From the NCBI GenBank assembly GCA_013695715.1, contig JACCZZ010000033.1, forward strand, positions 1 to 6,544: 6,544 nt of DNA. The letters run 5' to 3'. The position numbers and the translations under genes are program-made. This document shows positions 3,730-6,544 of this stretch, in pieces; the stretch's first letter is position 1; each line of letters begins with the position of its first letter. Under the pieces are notes generated by a model. The model worked only from the letters and a program-made list of their open reading frames with translations. It was not told the origin of the DNA and searched no databases. Source of the DNA: Chitinophagales bacterium. GTDB taxonomy: Bacteria > Bacteroidota > Bacteroidia > Chitinophagales > UBA10324.

Positions 3730-6519
3730 TTGTTTAAAAGTTTGCAATTGTATTCTCGACTCTCATATATTCTGATTTTATTTTTTTCTTCCGCCGTTCT
3801 AACATCCTGTTCATCGGGTAAAAAAACCGGACAATCTTATATTGGTCGTGTTTACCATAATACCACAGCTCATTATAATGGCTATTATTATGGGAAGCAA
3901 AAAATGCTTGAATATGAGAATCAGATGCTTGCAAGCCGAAAGGAGGACTATTCAAAACTGCTTCCTATTTACCTTATAGGAAATCCTGAGGATGCGGCAG
4001 CCGGGTCTGATATGGATTCACTTATCAAACGACTTACTATTGTAGCTAAGCTTCATCCTCAAAGCAAATGGACTGATGACGCTTACTACAATATTGGCAA
4101 GGCTTACTATTATAAAAAGAATTACGAAGCTTCTCTTGCTACCTTTCAATTTGTCTCTTCAGAGTTTAAGAATAAAAAGTCTTCTACCGCTGCATCTGCT
4201 ACAGCAAAAAAGAAAAAGCATCATAAGCCCATGTCAAGGGCAGAGAGAGAAAAAGAGGATGCTAAAGCAGAAGCTAAAGCGGAAGATCAGGGATCTTCTG
4301 TTCTTGGTTTTTTAAAGCACAAGCCGATTAGAAATAATGATCTTCTATGGCTTGTGCGTACCTTCGCAAACCTTAAAAATTTTTCTGATGCCCAGGCTAT
4401 TATTGCCTATCTGAAAGATGGAAAGTTTCCAAAAGATATGCGAGTGGATCTTGCTCTTACAGAGGCATATGTTTTTATTCAGCAAAAACAATTTGTCAAG
4501 GCCATAGAGCCGATGAAACAGGCGGTCAATCTTATAAAAAGCAAAAAAGAAGCCACCCGCTACTCGTACATTCTCGCTCAGCTTTACCAGTTAAATGGTA
4601 ATTATAATTATGCTACCCAGGAGTTTACGGCTGTTACCAAGATGCGGCCCTCGTATGAGATGGATTTCAATGCCCGCATTAGTGTAGGTAAAAATTACAT
4701 TCAATCAGGAACCGGCTCGCCTAAAGAAATATTGTCTCAATTAGATGAGATGTCGAGAAATGATACTTATGAGGAATTCAACGATCAGATTTATTATTAT
4801 ATGGCATTGGTGAATCTGAAGCAAAACAAAGTGGAAGAAGCAGTAAAAAATTTGGAAACTTCAATTCAAAAAAGCGTTGCCAACATAAATCAGAAGGGCC
4901 TTTCATATCTGAAAATAGGTGAATTGAATTTTGAAGATCAGGATTATGTATCTGCGCAGCCAGGTTATGATAGTGCAGTTGCTTTTTTAGATCCCAAGTT
5001 TGATACGCTGGATCGTGTAAAAGAAATAAAAACAGTGCTGGATAAGGTGGTTTTTGAAACCAATATTATTCTACATCAGGACAGTTTGCAGAAGCTTGCC
5101 AGGATGAGTGAAAAAGAACGTAACAAGATAATAAACAATGCACTTGCTGAGATTGAAAAGAAACAACAATCCGCTCAGCAGGATACGTTCCTGAGTCTTC
5201 AAACGCAGCAAGCACAGGATTTACCTGGTAACCAGGCAAGTTCTTCAGGCAACTGGTATTTTTATAATACATCTACAAAGGGAACAGGTTATAATGATTT
5301 CATAAAGAAATGGGGTAACCGCACATTAGAAGATAACTGGCGCCGGAGCAATAAGAAATCCTCTGCAGGAGATATTGAGGCCAGCAATTCAGATTCCGGG
5401 CAACCAGGTTCAGAAAATGCAGAGACTTCTTCTCAAAGTGCTTCCAGAGAGGCAATGCTGGAAAATATTCCGCTTACTCCTGAAAAAATGGCTGCCTCCA
5501 ATCAATTAATGTTTAACGCTTATTATTCTCTTGGCACCATTTATAAGGATGCACTTCACAATATTCCACGAGCTATAGAAACATTTGAAAAGCTCGCCGC
5601 ACGCTTTCCTGACAATGAAAGTCTTCCTCAGGTATATTACAATCTATACCTCTTGCATGAAGAAAGGGGAGCCACAGCAAAAGCACAGGATTATAAAGAT
5701 CGCATTTTGACAAATTATGCAGCGAGCGATTTTGCAAAAGTTTTAGCAGATCCTGAATTTATTCACAACAGCGAAAAGAAAACCAATGAATTAGATATTT
5801 ATTATGCCTCTACCTATGATTATTTTGTTGCAGAACAATATAGCAATGTAATTAGTCGCATTCACTCCGCCGATAGCTTGTTTAAGCCAAACGCGCTACA
5901 AGGAAAATTTGAATTGCTTCAGGCAATGATCGAAGGAAAAACCAATGGCAGACAATCATACATTAATGCACTCGATTCAATAATGAAAAAATTTCCTTCT
6001 GGAGAAGTGCATGATAAGGCTGTTGAAATTCTTACTGAACTTGGAGTACAAGTGGCAAGTACAACAACCAAAGATTCAGAAGCCTCAAAAAAAGGTGAGA
6101 GCACAAATAAAACTACCCCATACACAATGCATCCTAACAATCCTCAATATTTTGTAGTGGTGTTCAATACTGTTTCTCCTAAGACAAAAGCAATTTCAGA
6201 TTCTCTTGCCAACTTCAACTCAATATCGCATTCACTTGATAAACTGAAGGTTTCTCCTCAATTGCTGGATACAAAAACCCAGATGATTGTTGTGAAGCAA
6301 ATGAAGAACACCGAAGTTGCTATGAATTATTATTATGAGATACTTGATTCAGAAACATTATTCGAGCAGGTGGAAGATATTGGATACGATGTGTTCATTA
6401 TTGATGATAAAAACTTTCCCTTGTTTTACCAGAGAAAGAATGTCGCCGAATATCTCGAGTTTTTCTCAAAAAATTACGAAGGTGAAGAAAGCGGCAACAT
6501 AGAAGGCAATGAAGAATAA
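3730..6519 (+). CDS. sprE: SprE/PorW-family TPR lipoprotein of the type IX secretion system
   Basis: This 929-residue protein starts with a lipoprotein signal: hydrophobic stretch 12-24 and lipobox L24-T-S-C27. The mature form should be lipidated at C27 and sit in an envelope membrane facing the periplasm. Next comes the family hallmark RVYHNTTAHYNGYYYG (40-55), then TPR-like helical repeats at about 94-145, 200-300, 350-420 and 590-665. Two inserts break these up: a Lys/Ala/Glu linker (147-187) and a Ser/Gln-rich section (475-585) holding the conserved WYFYN (509-513) and KKWGNRTLEDNWRR (526-539) motifs. A conserved globular C-terminal domain covers about 800-913. SprE is required for gliding and T9SS secretion in Flavobacterium. 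PorW of Porphyromonas is a lipoprotein that interacts with PorN and is thought to link the PorK/N rings to the Sov translocon. The start is TTG, as no ATG lies before the signal peptide. Confidence 0.9.
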   Translation: MFKSLQLYSRLSYILILFFSSAVLTSCSSGKKTGQSYIGRVYHNTTAHYNGYYYGKQKMLEYENQMLASRKEDYSKLLPIYLIGNPEDAAAGSDMDSLIKRLTIVAKLHPQSKWTDDAYYNIGKAYYYKKNYEASLATFQFVSSEFKNKKSSTAASATAKKKKHHKPMSRAEREKEDAKAEAKAEDQGSSVLGFLKHKPIRNNDLLWLVRTFANLKNFSDAQAIIAYLKDGKFPKDMRVDLALTEAYVFIQQKQFVKAIEPMKQAVNLIKSKKEATRYSYILAQLYQLNGNYNYATQEFTAVTKMRPSYEMDFNARISVGKNYIQSGTGSPKEILSQLDEMSRNDTYEEFNDQIYYYMALVNLKQNKVEEAVKNLETSIQKSVANINQKGLSYLKIGELNFEDQDYVSAQPGYDSAVAFLDPKFDTLDRVKEIKTVLDKVVFETNIILHQDSLQKLARMSEKERNKIINNALAEIEKKQQSAQQDTFLSLQTQQAQDLPGNQASSSGNWYFYNTSTKGTGYNDFIKKWGNRTLEDNWRRSNKKSSAGDIEASNSDSGQPGSENAETSSQSASREAMLENIPLTPEKMAASNQLMFNAYYSLGTIYKDALHNIPRAIETFEKLAARFPDNESLPQVYYNLYLLHEERGATAKAQDYKDRILTNYAASDFAKVLADPEFIHNSEKKTNELDIYYASTYDYFVAEQYSNVISRIHSADSLFKPNALQGKFELLQAMIEGKTNGRQSYINALDSIMKKFPSGEVHDKAVEILTELGVQVASTTTKDSEASKKGESTNKTTPYTMHPNNPQYFVVVFNTVSPKTKAISDSLANFNSISHSLDKLKVSPQLLDTKTQMIVVKQMKNTEVAMNYYYEILDSETLFEQVEDIGYDVFIIDDKNFPLFYQRKNVAEYLEFFSKNYEGEESGNIEGNEE

Positions 6520-6521
6520 AC

Positions 6522-6544
6522 ATGCAGCCCGCTAATAACTTTAT
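6522..6544 (+). CDS. Possible start of the next gene (cut by the window edge)
   Basis: An ATG two bases after the sprE stop opens a frame reading MQPANNF before the window ends. The close spacing (TAAACATG) is typical of an operon partner translated after sprE. Only seven complete codons are visible, so no function can be given, and it could be a chance ATG. Confidence 0.35.

Noticed and set aside
2689..3955. Minus-strand open frames of 67-76 codons across the DUF3179 and sprE genes
   Set aside because: They are shadows of well-supported plus-strand genes and have no recognisable content.

Overview
The window looks like a chromosomal core segment of a member of the Bacteroidota. Three things point there: a SprE/PorW-type lipoprotein of the type IX secretion system (T9SS), a bactofilin next to a membrane-anchored M23 peptidase and an AtpZ-type gene leading towards an ATP synthase operon, and promoter-like TAnnTTTG elements with few strong Shine-Dalgarno sites. 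The class cannot be fixed from the sequence alone. A gliding or secreting Chitinophagia/Cytophagia/Sphingobacteriia-like organism is plausible.

Layout. Positions 1-2054 carry a tightly packed minus-strand operon, read from right to left. It runs from a bitopic M23/LytM endopeptidase (1158-2054) to a bactofilin (688-1128), an AtpZ-type two-helix protein (498-737, GTG start, overlapping the bactofilin by 50 nt) and a four-helix AtpI-like membrane protein (124-498, joined by TAATG). It then points out of the left edge, where atpB would be expected from known Bacteroidota gene order. Positions 2055-2312 are a divergent intergenic region with candidate promoters for both directions and an imperfect hairpin. 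On the plus strand, 2313-3536 encodes a three-helix membrane protein with a DUF3179 domain of unknown function. Positions 3537-3729 are AT-rich and non-coding. Positions 3730-6519 encode a 929-residue TPR lipoprotein of the SprE/PorW family, with a TTG start. A few codons of a possible next gene begin at 6522.

How the genes may work together. The bactofilin and the M23 enzyme probably form one module, with a cytoplasmic scaffold placing a periplasmic peptidoglycan hydrolase. The two small membrane proteins fit accessory or assembly roles for the F1Fo ATP synthase. SprE/PorW is an outer-membrane-linked T9SS component. Cell-wall remodelling beside a T9SS gene may be functional or may only be conserved order. 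The DUF3179 gene looks like an accessory insertion between the two conserved blocks. I see no RNA genes, CRISPR arrays or mobile elements, and no clearly new multi-gene system. The less-characterised items are the AtpI-like protein, the DUF3179 protein and the non-TPR parts of SprE.
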